A DNA stretch of 64,000 bases, taken from Archilochus colubris. Taxonomy: Eukaryota > Chordata > Aves > Apodiformes > Trochilidae. Location of the stretch: the NCBI GenBank assembly GCA_023079485.1, contig CM041084.1, positions 101,598,467-101,662,466 on the forward strand, given 5' to 3'. Shown here piece after piece: positions 1 through 12,916 of the stretch. Position 1 is the first letter of the stretch. Each line of letters opens with the position of its first letter. The position numbers and the translations under genes were made by a program. Under the pieces are notes generated by a model. That model did not search any database. It saw only the letters and a list, made by a program, of their open reading frames with translations, and was not told the DNA's origin.

Positions 1-1040
1 GGGCATAAATCCTTATAGAAGAGAATTCAAGGGGAATGCTGATAGGATGGTAGCTGAGTTAATTTTTCAAATGAAGGGGAGTGGTTTTTTCCAGCCAATT
101 TCCAAACTGTGACTGCTGTTGCTAATTCTTTGCTTGTATGCACTTTCTTCCCATGAGTCTATTTAGTTTTGCAGATGGAACAGGATAAGGTATCTGGCTG
201 ACTGGAAGTCAGTAAGAGGCAATCATTAGCACTCTCACTTACCTTCCTTATGGTGACTTCAGTTTTATCAGTGTGCATCTGACATTGGAAATCAACACTG
301 AGAGTTGGTCTCTCACTACTGTCCTGTGGTTTTCTTCCACAATCAGAAAAAAAAAAATAGAGAGAGAGAGAGATATTAAATTCAGGTTTCTGCATTTTGG
401 TAGTGGTCTCTATTAATACATAGCCAGACAACAAGCAGTGTGCAGTTGCCTGTGTCCATCAGAAGAACTAAGAGAGTCAGCATGCTTGATGGACACATGG
501 GGTTTCACAGATGTCCAGAGTACACAAGAATCTCCATCTTCTTTCTGTCCTGCAGCTGAACTGAAAGTATTTCAGACTCCTTGCAGTCTCTCAGTCAGAT
601 AAGGTGACCTTGGCTTTTAGTGGACTGTAGGGGAATGCAGCTTCTGGTTTTGTGGTGCTGGAACTTCATTGGTGCAAATGTTTTGGAAGGATATCAAAGG
701 AGATGCCTCATTCTTTTCAGTTTGTGTCTTTTGGCTATCCATTCATCAGGTGTAATATTCAGGTGTGGTTTGGTCTTTTAAAATTGTCAACAGCTCCCTA
801 ATTTTGTGGGGTCTGGGTTTTTGGTGGTTTTTTTTGGTGACTTTTAGAACATCACTACAAAATGTTGTCACATCCCATTTTATAAGAAGGAGATCATCCA
901 CCTGGCTGCTCTGTCTGATGGATCTTTTCTTTGCAGAGAGGTGCTTACTGTCAAATATATATACCATTTTGTAAATATTATTGATGAGTATCCAAATATA
1001 GTTTCTTAGTGGCAAGGGGATGGCAAAGCAGAATAGAATC
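1..1040. other. Unannotated unique sequence
   Basis: No gene or repeat family is recognised. The only local pattern is an A-run followed by a short (AG)n tract at 347-373. Open frames here are short, and they lack recognisable domains and convincing splice context. Confidence 0.6.
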
Positions 1041-1065
1041 GGGGGGTGGGGGGGATGGGGAGGGG
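1041..1065 (+). repeat. G-run cluster (G-quadruplex motif)
   Basis: Four consecutive G-runs of 6, 7, 4 and 4 bases are separated by loops of one, two and one base. This meets the standard intramolecular G-quadruplex pattern on the plus strand. It stands alone in AT-rich DNA, not in a CpG-rich promoter. Formation in vivo is inference. Confidence 0.75.
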
Positions 1066-3035
1066 AAATGCAAGGAATGAAAGAGGTAGATTTAGTAGGA
1101 TGCCTTTGAATCTATTACTGTTTTGCACAAGTGAAGTATTGCCACCATTGGGATGTCAGAACAATCTAGTCTAAAAATAAATATTGTCTCTGTAGTTCTC
1201 TTCATGGAAGAACCTAGCAACCCTAAAATATAATATTTTTAGAGATTATTAAAATTGTTTTCTGAGGAAAATCACTGCAAGTACCCAGGTGTAGGTGATC
1301 ATCCTAGATGTATTTGTTGATAGAATTCATACTAAATATACTCATGATATATATCATTTAATACCAACAATGAAATAGTGCTAACTATTACCAGATTAGT
1401 TTTACTTTGTAAAGCATGGTATGTGTGTTACTGTATGAAATGAAAGGATTTAGAAGAGAAGATACAATGTATATTTGGGAAGCCCTATAACTTCTAGTGA
1501 GAAAGCTAGATTTCATAAAGTATGTAATATGAATATCTATTTGATAAAATGAACTAAAAAGGAATTCTAAACTGAAGATGGAGCCTTTTTGGTACATTTG
1601 GATCTTGCTCTTCCTTATAAGAAGGGCCAATGAAGCATTGGCATAATAATAATAATCATCATCAATCATCATCATCATACATTTAGAAATGTTGCTTAGG
1701 TTGCACTCCAGTGAATCTACTGAATGGTGTTCAAACCAGCTGACTGTCCTGTTATATCAGAAAGCCATGTTCAATTTTTTAAAATCCTGAGATACTACAG
1801 GCTTATTCACATGATTCACAAGCTATGGTTACCTTTTCTGCTATGAGTCTGTTGTTTTGGGTTGTTTCTTTTTTTTAATTAGTCCATAAAAGTTACTTCA
1901 AAAATGATATTTTTTGTAGAGCTGCTACAATATCCATTTAATGTCATTTACAAAATTGAAGTGGTATGGTAGTTGAAGAGCACTTATTTCACCTTGAGTA
2001 GAACTGTGAGTTGATTTTTGTATGTACAAATTATCACTTTTCCCTTTTTCAACCCCGTGAATCTGTGTGGTGTTTTTTCCCATACTGTGATGTTGTGTGG
2101 TCTGACTTGCAGAATACTTGCATGGTGTTTTACATCTGTATAGTTAATGCATGAGATAAATTTACCCACTGGAAATCTTCATGCTGTATTTTACAGGGAG
2201 TTGTAGCAGAATTATGTATGTACAAAGGTATTTGTGAATGAAAAGGTTCATTTGTTTTCTTTGTCATGCGATAATAATTTCTCACTCAAGGAGCAAAACT
2301 AATAGTGTGAAGCCTGTGAAACCACTTATACATCACAAATATTCTAATGAACACGATAAAAAGGACACTTATTATGCTACATGTATGGTTAAGTTCTTAC
2401 ATACTGTTTATCTTCAAATAAAGTGTGTTTTCAGAAAAAAAGGGGTCTCAAAAAAACAGGATCAGGGCAGATAGATAGTAAAACGTTTCTAAACTCAAAT
2501 GTTAATAATTATTGATGCTAGATATTCAGAAAATAGGCCATTCCCATTCTTACAGATTCATGGAACCGAAAAAACCCTTGCACAGTTAGCAGTGAGATCA
2601 TAAATACAGACACACAAAAGCAACACAAGGAAATTCTAAAATTCTGTGCTATTCAACTACTTTGGACATTTATGAGGCAGATATTATGTAAGATATTTCT
2701 AAAATCAGTGCTGTGTGCTGCAAAATATTTCATCTCTTAGATTTAATTACCTTCCAGAGGATGTTACTGACAGGCCCAAGACAAAATATGGGAGTATACC
2801 AAAGTTCTTGACCTGATCCTTTACTCTTTTATTGTGACTGGCATTTTGAACATGAACTCCAGGACCGGGGTGCCTGCCTGTAAAAGCTAAAAGAGGTTTT
2901 TAGTGTTGAGTACCAATTGGTCAGGGCCATATTACAGAGCTTTTTCACAACAAATGCTTAAATGCAGTAGCAACACTTTTGTCGGTTATGCCTGTAGAGC
3001 TTTTCTGAAAACAGAGATACTTGCTAAGAGATTAC
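1066..3035. other. Unannotated unique sequence
   Basis: AT-rich sequence with no recognised gene or transposon, apart from a trinucleotide microsatellite listed separately. Confidence 0.55.
1643..1678 (+). repeat. (AAT)n / (ATC)n microsatellite
   Basis: A short compound trinucleotide tract: ATA/AAT units followed by ATC units with one interruption. The aspartate and tyrosine run in the minus-strand frame across it is a by-product of the repeat. Confidence 0.85.
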
Positions 3036-3097
3036 ACAAGGGTCATGGCATTTTTAGGAGAAGTGAACAAGGGTCATGGCATTTTTAGGAGAAGTGA
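3036..3097 (+). repeat. Perfect 31-bp tandem duplication
   Basis: The 31-base unit starting ACAAGGGTCATGGC occurs twice head to tail (3036-3066 and 3067-3097) with no mismatch. Perfect identity in otherwise unique DNA points to a recent duplication or polymerase slippage. Confidence 0.95.
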
Positions 3098-3971
3098 ATG
3101 GCATCACATTTCTTTATTTGAAATTTCTCATGCCTCCACAGCAACCTGCACCAGAGCATGGTGAGAAAAAGCTGAAGGTTCATCTTGATTTATTTCAGTT
3201 TATTTTGGACCTGAAAGGAAAAATCTTATATAAATTGAGAAGGAAATTGGAGACTTCAGTTCTGTGTGTACAATAATCAGTTTTCTAGCAGACTTTGTAC
3301 ATGTGTAGTAATTATAACTTGCTTTTTGCTACTCAACTTATTTGTAGTTTGCTTCCTGAACTGCTATAGGACCAAAAATAGGCCATTTTGCGAAGAATTT
3401 AGAGTCTCTCTAAGAACAGAACAGAGAAACTAATATGTAAAAAGCTCAGAAATGTAAATCTGCTTTATTAGAAGCTTTATTATTACTAATATGAAATGGT
3501 ATCATGCTGAAGTTCATGTTTAATACAGCAGGTAATTTAGAACACATCCTACCAATATTCTGTGTCTAATTCTCAGTGATATCTGTGTAAATATCTCATT
3601 GGCAGAAGAAATAATGCTCTTGAACCTAAGGCTATTGCAGGAAAGCCTAGTATTTTATTTTAGTACAAATTAAGAGATACCAATTAATAAATTGGATGTG
3701 GATATTTAACTGGTTCAACTATAATTCTTTGTTTGTTTACTTTTAGACATAACTGGGATCATTAATTATTTGTTGAGTATGCCAGATCTAGTTTAGCCTT
3801 TTTGTTTTTCCTCATTTTACAGGGCCTTAGCATACAGAGTCCTTACATCTGATTAGGCATTGGTTTGAACACTTGCTGAAGAAAGCAGTGTCCTGGTTTT
3901 GAGCACTTGGGTTTGGTTTTGTTTTATTTTTGCTGCTTTGTATTAAAAAATGAACATGATGTTGATACCAA
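3098..3971. other. Unannotated unique sequence
   Basis: No gene or repeat recognised. A pyrimidine-rich stretch ends in CCACAG at about 3140 and is followed by a frame open to about 3273. No good donor site follows, so I do not call an exon. Confidence 0.5.
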
Positions 3972-4246
3972 TATTGTAGTTCCAACCTTCCTGCCATGGG
4001 TGGGGACACTTCCCAATGGATGAGGCTGCTCAAAGTTCTATCCAGCCTGGCCTTGAACACTTCCTTGAACAACTTCCCTGAGTAACCTGTGCCAGTGTCT
4101 CACCACCCTCACAGTGAGGAATTTCTCCCTAACATTTAATCTAAATCTACCCTCTTTCAGTTTGAAGCCATTCGCCCTCAAACTATCACTATAAGTCTTT
4201 GTAAAGAGTCCCTCCCCAGCTTTCCTTTAGGCTTACATATGCTTTC
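3972..4246 (-). mobile_element. CR1 LINE fragment, 3' region
   Basis: Read on the plus strand this is the reverse complement of a CR1 3' end. Recognisable CR1 blocks include CTGCCATGGGTGGGGACACT, the CCAGCCTGGCCTTGAACACT block and the CTCACCACCCTCACAGTGA block. The CCCTCCCCAGCTTTC block follows. The terminal octamer tail is not preserved and both ends are ragged, so this is an old, 5'-truncated copy with no coding capacity. Confidence 0.9.
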
Positions 4247-7200
4247 AAGTTAGATCTAGGTCAGGATTGATCTTTTGATGGGGACTTTTTTTTTTTAACT
4301 CAACCACAGGGAGAATAGGAATGAGAGAGTAAGTCCCCTTTAAACTTCCTTATTCTTGATGTTAATCTTTCCCTACTCTTTGGTGTTGTAGAGGAGGCTA
4401 AAGAGATATTGAGATCAGCTGTGCTGGCACACAGAATGAGTTTTTCTTGTCTTTCTGGTGGAATCAATAAGGACCTTGAGGAGGAGATGGGAATTCTTTT
4501 CTGGAAGGTCTTAGGGGCAGTGACCTCACACCTCACTCAGGGCTGAAACTATGATTTTAATTACAGCCATCAGGTGGCCTTGAAACCATGGATTTATGGA
4601 CTTTCTACCTCAAGTTAAGTAGAAGAATCCACAAACCCTAGGTCAGGCACACAGCAGGCACTTGTTTAAGTGCATGAATGTGGTAGGCCCAGCTAATCAC
4701 AAGTCAACTTCTCAGTAATATTTGGCTCAGTAGGTGTGGTGGTAAGTAATTTTTTTGTGCTGTCACGGTGACTGTCCAAAACTTTTGCATACCAACAGCA
4801 CAGATACATTTCATTCTTATTTTTTATTACAGTAAACACCCCTTATCTATGGTAAAGGAAATAGTATTCTTAAATTGTTTGATCGAGGCAGATGTGTGCC
4901 TTCCATGAATTGTAAATAGCCAGTATGTTACTTGGTGTAACAAAATGTACCCCTGAATAAACAAATAAAAGAATTTCTATAATAGAGCTCTACCACAAAA
5001 TCTAGTATGATAAAGCTTGTTCCACTACTAGTAGAGCTCAGTAATTTATTACTACAATTTGGTATCATGGATTTGATTAATTCTATCTTAGTGGCTGCAT
5101 ACAAATTGTTTTACATTTGTGTGGTAAGTTATTACTCAAAGTTGAATGCATAATTTATATGATTTTGAGATACCTGAAGTTTTACAGAATAAGATGTATT
5201 CATTTATTAATATGTATTTGGAGGGAAAAAGTAAATCTTTCAGCACATACTTTTAAATAATCATCAGCTAACATTTAATTTCAGCAATCAAGAGATTGTT
5301 GGTTCTTGGTCCAATTCAATTTTAATGGCAAATTGTCCTGCAGCCAAACTGGGCCCTGCTGACATAAGCTGCTGAAACTTTTGTGCAACATAAATGCTCA
5401 AGTATTTTTCAGTTTGTTCGTCTGCAATACCTTTTTTTGTTTTACTGAATCAAGCTGCCTGCTGTGTGTTTTGTAGAAAAGAAAGTTAAACCACAGTATT
5501 AGAAAGAAAATGTTAAAAAAAAAAAATTGATCAGTATGTGCACTGCACATCTTATCTGCTTAAACAAGATAAATAAATTAAAAAATTCATTTTGCTTCCC
5601 CTTTGAATTTGCAGATTAGTCATGGATTGTTGCCCACAATTTTATGGAACCCCATCATTTAGACCTTCCTTAATAGATTCCATTATTATCTTTACAATAT
5701 AACAGCTAAAGTAAGTAAATTAATTCAGTGCAGTCTCTCTAGCTAAATTTATGTATGTGCTAAAAAATTAAGTGTGGCAAATGTACCATTAATGGTTATT
5801 TTGTTAAGCATTTTTTTAAAGTTTACATGGAGATATTTTAAGAAACAGGATTAATTTTGAGGTATTTATTGCTAGGTCAAATACTTTTTGAAAGTAAGAT
5901 GAAATTAGTCATGCTTAATCTAATAACTACCTTTAACTAACTCTTCTTGTGGCTAATAAATAAATGTGAAATTAAACCAAATATATACTGAAGAAAATAC
6001 AAAAAATACAACCATGTTTTGTCAAAATAGACTAGCTCTTGTTTCCATCTGTGAACCAACTGGATAGCATTAACAGGAAGCAGAAATGTATTTTCAGTAG
6101 AAGCTCAGTAGGAGCAAAATGTAGAAGACTGGGCTTATGATCAATGTGTTTACAGGGACATAAGTGGGATGAAAGTGGGAATGGATTTGACTCCATACTA
6201 GATTCAAGAGGGTATAAATGTAAATACTTAAGCCAAATGGAAACCTGTTTTTGTTAAGTAATTATAATTTTTCAGCTTCTAGTATTTAGAGCTTTTAGAA
6301 GTTTATCTTTTGGATAGTGGAATATACAACAACTGGAGGGGAAGAAGCTCTAAAAAACCAAACCAACAAAAAATGAAGGTCAACAGTTATAGCACTTTCC
6401 ATAGCTAATTAAGAAATGAATTTGAATTTTAGGACCATAAGAGTTAGGGCATATGATGTTAAGCCTCAGAGTACTCTGTGGGAAGAGCAAGATCAGAATG
6501 GGTAGGAGAAATGTCTTATGGAATGAGACAAATCACAACTGGCAAATAATTTGTGTTGTTCTGGCCATAGTAATGTGTTAATTGTCTCCTCCTCAGTGAC
6601 TAATACAATACTGCCATTCTTGTGAATAAAATAAGGTCACTATGTATTTAGCAGGATGTTGATTTCAAGTTAATGAATTTGAAATATGTCTGTCTTTAAC
6701 AAGCAGAAAGGAGTTCATACAAAACCCATTTATTTGAGCAATGAAAAATCACATCAAACTAAAATAGTCAGGTAATTTCTAAGGGATTTTTTGCCAGTTT
6801 AGTTACAAGTGAAATGACTTCTATAAAACAATTAAGATGTATAACCAAGGAAAAAGATTAAAGAATTTTAAGTTATGCTTTTAGAGTTTGTAATATCTAA
6901 ACTTTTATTTATTATATCAGTTCCAAATGAATTTTTTTCTCTCAGAGGTTATAAATAGATCTTTCCTACACTTTCAGACTATGGCTGACAATATAAGTGA
7001 AAATAACAGTAATTTCAAATGGTAATGTAAAAAAGCTACGGTGCTAAACAAATCGTAACACTCTTCATATTTGCTAAATAATTATCTGATAGATGCTGTC
7101 AAGACAGATTAAAATATGTTCCTAGTTCTAAATTATAATTAATTCTCCATTATATTTTGTCAACAATCTGAATTTTCATTTATTTCTATTAACTTTACCA

Positions 7201-7324
7201 AGTATCCTCTAAAGTCAAACAGTGTTACAAGTTTTTGAATGGTAGAGTGGTATCTTTTGTGCTTCTTAGAGTTCAAGGAACATCTGGGCAATGCTGTCAG
7301 TAACATGAATAAGTTTCAGGTAGT
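4247..7324. other. Unannotated unique AT-rich sequence
   Basis: About 3 kb with no gene or recognised transposon. The part around 5330-5440 is less AT-rich than its flanks and could be conserved non-coding DNA, but there is no direct evidence. A short A/C-rich run lies near 6352-6376. Confidence 0.55.
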
Positions 7325-7404
7325 TCTGAGAGGAGCAGGCAGTTGGACTTGATGATCCTTATGAATTCCTTCCCTTTTGAGAGATAATCTATGATTCTAT
7401 GATT
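7325..7404 (+). mobile_element. CR1 LINE 3' terminal fragment
   Basis: A short sense CR1 tail. The block GTTGGACTTGATGATCCTTA is followed by a degenerate CTTCCC block, then the terminal tandem CTATGATTCTATGATT. Only about 80 bp survive, typical of heavy 5' truncation. Confidence 0.85.
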
Positions 7405-8943
7405 TTGCATGGGGCAAAATCAGAACACCCACTGAAATAAGTAGCAGAAGTGACTTGCATGGGTCCAGATTTCAAATTTTCAGAAATATGTGTATAAAGA
7501 AGCATGTCCATAAGCCAGCATGGCCTGGTGGAGACACTAACATGTACACATACAATTTTCTTGCTTAAAAATGTCTAATGGTTTAGCATAGTTAGGGTAA
7601 TCTGTAGGAGCCTCATCTGATACTCATTGAAATCTTGGCTCATACTGTGACTTTAATGCCTGTCATTGCCTTAAGCAGGCAGTGGATTGTGTGACAGTAC
7701 ATAAGCACAAAGATCACATCTCTTTTTTTTTTTGTTTTCCTTTATTTTATGTGAGACCTGCTGGGTTATTTGCACTTCAAAATATTATCTCCTAAATGCT
7801 TTTCTTTTTCCCAGTAATTGTTTGAAAGGCAGAGTTTTTGTTGCCACCTGGGCTTCTTCACGCTTGGTTAATATTTGTGTGTTTCTGGACACTTTAGGTG
7901 CAAAAAAATTACACTTGTAAAGGATCAAAAAAAAGCTATGGAGGTTCAAAAACCTGTGCATGCCCACAGATGACTGAAATCCCACTTCAAGCTTTATTTT
8001 GTACAATCTAGACAGGTATTCCAGGTTTCTTTCAAAGAAAAAGTTATTACCCATTCAGCACACCTTCACATGGGCTATGTACTATCTTTGGCTCACGTTA
8101 GATATATGGTTAGGACTTAACAGCAGTTGAAGCAGTGCATGAGACCATGTAAGGTGACTTGAATTGTACCCAGGGAGTGGAAACTCACTCTTAAGCTAAA
8201 TACTGGAAGATTAAGACAGTATTTCTCTCACTAAGTATTTATAGTAGTCAAGGCTGTCAAATTCACTTGTGTGTCAATTGCAGTTCCAGGGGTGAAAAGT
8301 CAGGATGTCTCTCAAGACAAGTTTTTCTAACTAGAGTAAAGAATGTCTGCTTAATATTCTATTAGCAATATCTGATAATTGTACATGGATGGGTTGTCAC
8401 TTTTAGCCACATACAGAATAAGATCACAGGTGTATTTTTGTGTTATGACTTTGTCAGCTTTGGCTTCTAGCCACAGCCAGCTTTTTGCAGGTGTATGCTC
8501 TAGTATTTCAGAATACTTTTTGTCCATGTGGCTGGTAAATGGTGCTAACTTGTCTGCTTTGTGGGTCAGTTTCTTTGTTTATGTTTTGTTAGGGTTCTAC
8601 ATTTTTGGCATTCAATAGATTGCACTTGCCAGGAAAACTTTACTATTCAGGAAATACTATACATGTGGAAAATACTGATTTACTAATGGTGAATAAATAC
8701 AAATCGGTAAATACAGTAACATGTAGAACTACAATGGAAAACATGCACCTTCTGACTTTGTAGAAGTTAAAAGCATTTCCTTAAAGTAAAAAGTGTAGAT
8801 ATATATACCACTGATACTCAGAATCCCTGAGTTGCTGTAATATAAATCCCTGATGGTGACTGTTCCATTCAGCTTAGTTCTGTGATTTGAGAGCTTATGG
8901 TGCTTTCCAGTGAACCTCATAGTCTTTACCTTCTAAAGCAATT
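7405..8943. other. Unannotated unique sequence
   Basis: No gene or transposon recognised. It contains a T-run at about 7722-7732. Confidence 0.55.
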
Positions 8944-9087
8944 GATCATGAACATCCTGGAAACCCAGCACTACCAAGTCCACCACTAAACCATGTCCCT
9001 AAGCACCAGGTCTACATGTCTTTTATAGAACTTTAGGGAAGGTGACTCCATCAGTTACTTGGGCAGCATGTTCTAGTGCCTGACAAT
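8944..9087 (-). mobile_element. Older CR1 LINE, 3' part (split copy)
   Basis: Reverse complement of a CR1 3' end of the subfamily with the CACTACCAAGTCCACCACTA and CCATGTCCCTAAGCACCA blocks. It runs to the TGCCTGACAA block and then stops abruptly. Its continuation (CCTTTCAGTAAAGAAGG) reappears at 9284 beyond a second CR1, so the two pieces are one insertion. Confidence 0.85.
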
Positions 9088-9283
9088 GAAAGAATGGAAA
9101 GGACTGTAAATATCATCAAAATCCAACCCTCCTTCATGGGCAGGGACACATCCCACTAGACCAGGTTGCACATGGCCTCATCCAAACTGGTTTGGACACC
9201 TCCAGGGAGGGGGCATCAACAACCTCCCTAGGCAACATATTCCAGGATCTTACTAACCTAATGGTGAAAAATTTCTTCCTAAT
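9088..9283 (-). mobile_element. Younger CR1 inserted inside the older CR1
   Basis: A 5'-truncated CR1 of a different subfamily in the same orientation. It begins with an AGAATGG-type 3' end. It then reads through the GGGCAGGGACACATCCCACT and ACCAGGTTGCACATGGCCTC blocks to the AAAAATTTCTTCCTAAT block. It interrupts the older CR1 between its TGACAA and CCTTTCAG blocks. Confidence 0.85.
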
Positions 9284-9573
9284 CCTTTCAGTAAAGAAGG
9301 TTTTCCTAATACCCACTCTAAACCTCCAGTGGTACAAGCTGAGGCCATTTCCTTTTTTGTTCTATGATTTGTTACTAAAGAGACGAGATCAACCCCCACC
9401 TCTCTACAAATGCCTTCTAGGTAGTTGCAGAGACTAACAAGGTCTCCTCAGCCTCTATTTACAACACCATTTTCCTCAGACACTCCTCATAAGACTTGTG
9501 CTTTAAACCCTTTACCATCATGTTGCCCTTCTCTGGACATGCTCCAGCATCTCAACAGCCTTTCTGCTACTTA
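9284..9573 (-). mobile_element. Older CR1 LINE, 5' part (split copy)
   Basis: Continuation of the CR1 that begins at 8944. It shows the CTCTAAACCTCCAGTGGTAC and AAGCTGAGGCCATTTCC blocks and the CTTCTCTGGACATGCTCCAG block. The outer boundary is approximate. Frames are broken and no function is expected. Confidence 0.85.
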
Positions 9574-9685
9574 AGGCATGGCAAGAAGGAGAGGAGAAAA
9601 GTTGTAAGGATTGTATGTGACAAACATCATGGCAGAATGCTGGAGAAGCAGACAGGGTCTTCCTGGATACATAACTGAACAAAAT

Positions 9686-9785
9686 CCCTTTTTTTATTGT
9701 TTTAGTTGTTGGGTTTTTTTGTTTGTTTGTTTGGTTGGTTGGTTCTTTTGTTTGTTTTTTTCTTTCTTTCTTTTTTTTCTTCCTT
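9686..9785 (+). repeat. T/G-rich low-complexity tract
   Basis: A run of (GTTT)n, (GGTT)n and (TTTC)n units on a T-rich background. The hydrophobic phenylalanine and leucine frames across it come from the repeat. Confidence 0.85.
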
Positions 9786-12700
9786 ACATTGTTTCCTATT
9801 CACACTAGCTCAGGAAGACCTATTTTCTTTGTATTGCAGTCTTTACATATGGCTGAAACCAGTGTTGCAGGTTTTGTTTCAGAGTTGAAGGAAAGCTAAT
9901 TGGTGCTGGCGTACATGTTTATGTGGGCCATGTGTTAATTACCCGCTGCTTCAAAGTAAAAAAGATGATGTGCAAGCTGTGTGTGTGTGTGCTACACTCT
10001 GTACAGAAACAATTTCATCTTTAATTCACGCTTCACTAATTTTTTTTCTTTAAACTCCTAGCTTTGCAACATTTTTACATTAGTAAGTGCTGTACTTTTA
10101 AACTAAATGAATGATTCCATTTTTAGTTTAATGGTATTATACAGGTATCCCAAAACATTAAGGATTATAAGGCAAAGCTGTCTGCCTCTTGGAATAGCAA
10201 AGAAACAAGGAGCTGTGGAGGACTGCTACCTTTTCTGTGTCCGGCTGCAAATCTGAGAGAAGAGTTTTGCAATTAGCTTTAGTAAATACTGGCTGACAGC
10301 AAAGGAGGGCTTTGAGACTTCAGTTTTCTGGGCTCCCCTCCAGGATCTGGAATGAAATATACTTCAGTGGCTGCATATCCCCCTGCCCCTGTCTCATCCA
10401 TCACCCCCAGCCTGGCTACTTTGTCTCCTTATCTTGACTCATGTTCCTTCTCTGAGCACTTTGCTTCTTTCTGCCCCTTTTGTCCATTACGGTGAATGCT
10501 ACTTCTGCCTTCTCTTCATGCTTCTTGTAAAGCATGGATGGGGGATAGAAGGTTTTAGAAACAGAGTATCTTTTAAATCTCATTTTTAACATTCATGCCA
10601 TTTTGTCCCACTGAACAGAAATAAGCAATGCCAGAAAGACTTTTATCCACCTGCAGGCAGAGGTGTGTTTCATGGCTGATGCTGGGGGAGCATCTTCTGT
10701 GGGACTGGGGTACAAAGAGGAGTTTTCTTACATATTCTATGTACTCCTGGTGGGTGACATGAAATGTTATTTTTTTAGAGACACCTTTTGATCATTTTCA
10801 TTGCTTTCAAGCCATACTAACCCTGCTGCCCAGTATTTTAAGAATGAGAGTGGTAGATTTTCAGTGAGACTCTTTAAAGAATTTAACTTAAGCAAACGAT
10901 TGTTTTAAAGTCATATACTCAGAAGTATCTCAGCTGCTTTTCTCAAAAAGCTTAAGAACTCTGAACAATTTTCACAATATGTTTGTAACTCAGATTATTT
11001 CACATTTTTCATTTGAACAGAATTAACTGAATGATTAAATCAGATCCAAGATCTAGGCTGCCTCTGTCAGTAGCCAGAGCTGAAGAGATGCACTTGAATA
11101 TGGTGAATACTTTAATCATGGGGTGATACTGTAGCTTCCAGTTTCTAAATTTTGATGCAGAAGGATTATAGGTTTAATTCCTGCCTTCCTGCTAAAACTG
11201 TAGTGCTCATAATACAGTGCTGCTTCCTTGAGGTTGTAGACCTAGTTTCATCTCCGGATATATTTCCTCATTCTTCCAGTTGAAACCTTCTTTTGTAATA
11301 TTTAGCCATTTTTCAGTATTTTTACCCTAATAAATATGCACTTGTAATCTGCTTGAAATGATTCTAAATGATTTAAAGTTCTCCTTTTTCCTTAATCATC
11401 ATTAGCAGTTGAACAGAATTTTTATTAACTTCATTTGCTCCTTTGCTCCTTAATGCAGTGCAATCAAACATAACATAACATCAACTTCTGTTGAGGTGAG
11501 TAATGATAGAGAGATTGTTTTCACCCAAAGAGCATGAAATTTATTTTTTTAGCTTCTATTTTTCCACTAGACAAAATTGTACTAAAATGATGCATGTTGC
11601 TCATGTTTGAGAGGCCTCTTGATAGAAAGAACATTTTTTCCTGTGGCTAATTATAAACTCCTTTTCCCTTCCCATCTGCACTATAAAAATGTTACTAATC
11701 TTCAGTATCACCGTATTTCTCAAATCATGTTCACAATTAAAATACCATCATAGTTGTGACACCAAACAGTCTTTGTGTTTTAATGCCTGAGATGATACTA
11801 GTGCTATCTGTAAGATAATACTTCCCATGTTCCCAGTTGAATATAGCTCTGGAACCTCATATGCTGCATGAGGGGAAACTGTTTATGCATATGGGCGTTT
11901 TTAAAGGCGTATCTTTATTCTTCATTAGTACCACATCTTAGATGAAATAGCTTCAGAAAGAATGCTTCTGCTTAGCTGACAGTTCAGGAGGTACTGCTGT
12001 TCCTCAGAGAGAAGGTTAAATTAGATCTTTTTGTTTAGGCTTTACTTGCATCTCTATTATCTGTGGTGCAAGAAAGGATACAGGTATTTTGCTCCCATGG
12101 CAGACAACCCATTAAATGCACCTGAGATGATTGAAAGAGTTGTTCCAAAGAAGAACTAGTTCCTGTCCAGTTAATTACAGCTTTTAAATATGTAATTTAT
12201 GTGTCTTACTGCAGCTTCTTGTTTTCTGCAGAGCTCAGAGGTTGCCTCTTAATTTGTCAATTTTTATTAACTGTGTGGCACTAGTTCATGATTGCAAAAG
12301 AGAGAAATCAGTCACCTTTGTTTTCTGTGATGTTAAAAATGTTGCATTAATAAGCTGGAGTTTTAACAGTATTATTGGGCTATGAGCAGATTTTATAGGG
12401 GATTAAGCTGCACTCTTGCTGAGAATAAATGGATTTTATGCTTCAGCAATTAATAGAGAATTAATGTAATTTGACAGACTCTAGTACAGGTTTCAAACAG
12501 ACCCAAATCAAGCACCTCTGTGATAATTTTGATTGAAATTATTGTTCTTTCATAATCACATCTTGTTAAGGACCATAAGTAAGTTAAGAGTGATCATTTT
12601 ATATCAAAATAAATTTTGAATATTTAATACTCCTGTGTCTCTTACATAGTTATGGCAAACTTCTGCAAAAATATTGGGTGGAAATTCCTTCATATTAAAC

Positions 12701-12916
12701 AATTGCATTGAAACTATGACCTATTTTCAGTTTCTTTTTAGAATAATGGTAAGATGGGAAAAATACACTTGGAACTAGTAGAAAAGTTGTTTATTGCAGT
12801 TAATAATTACACTAGCTGTAGAATGATAAGGCTTGAGGTAAAATTGGTATATGAAAATTGTAGAGTTTGCTGAAATCCAGTGGATCCCAACCTGTCTGTC
12901 TTCTGAAGTGACTGTA
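9786..12916. other. Repeat-poor unique stretch
   Basis: About 3 kb with no recognised transposon or gene. It holds a short (GT)n at about 9979-9990 and a pyrimidine-rich segment around 10370-10510. The segments near 9890-9990 and 12170-12480 have the look of conserved regulatory DNA, with dense TAAT/ATTA cores. That is an impression, not evidence. Confidence 0.5.
12170..12480. promoter_or_regulatory. Candidate conserved non-coding element
   Basis: A repeat-free segment with about ten TAAT/ATTA homeodomain-type cores, including TTAATTAC, ATTAATAAG and CAATTAATAG. No open frame of note crosses it. Only the motif density is seen. Enhancer activity is conjecture, because AT-rich DNA makes such cores common. 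Confidence 0.2.

Noticed and set aside
3076..3276. Exon after the CCACAG acceptor-like site near 3140
   Set aside because: No acceptable donor before the stop, and the frame is biased towards K and L.
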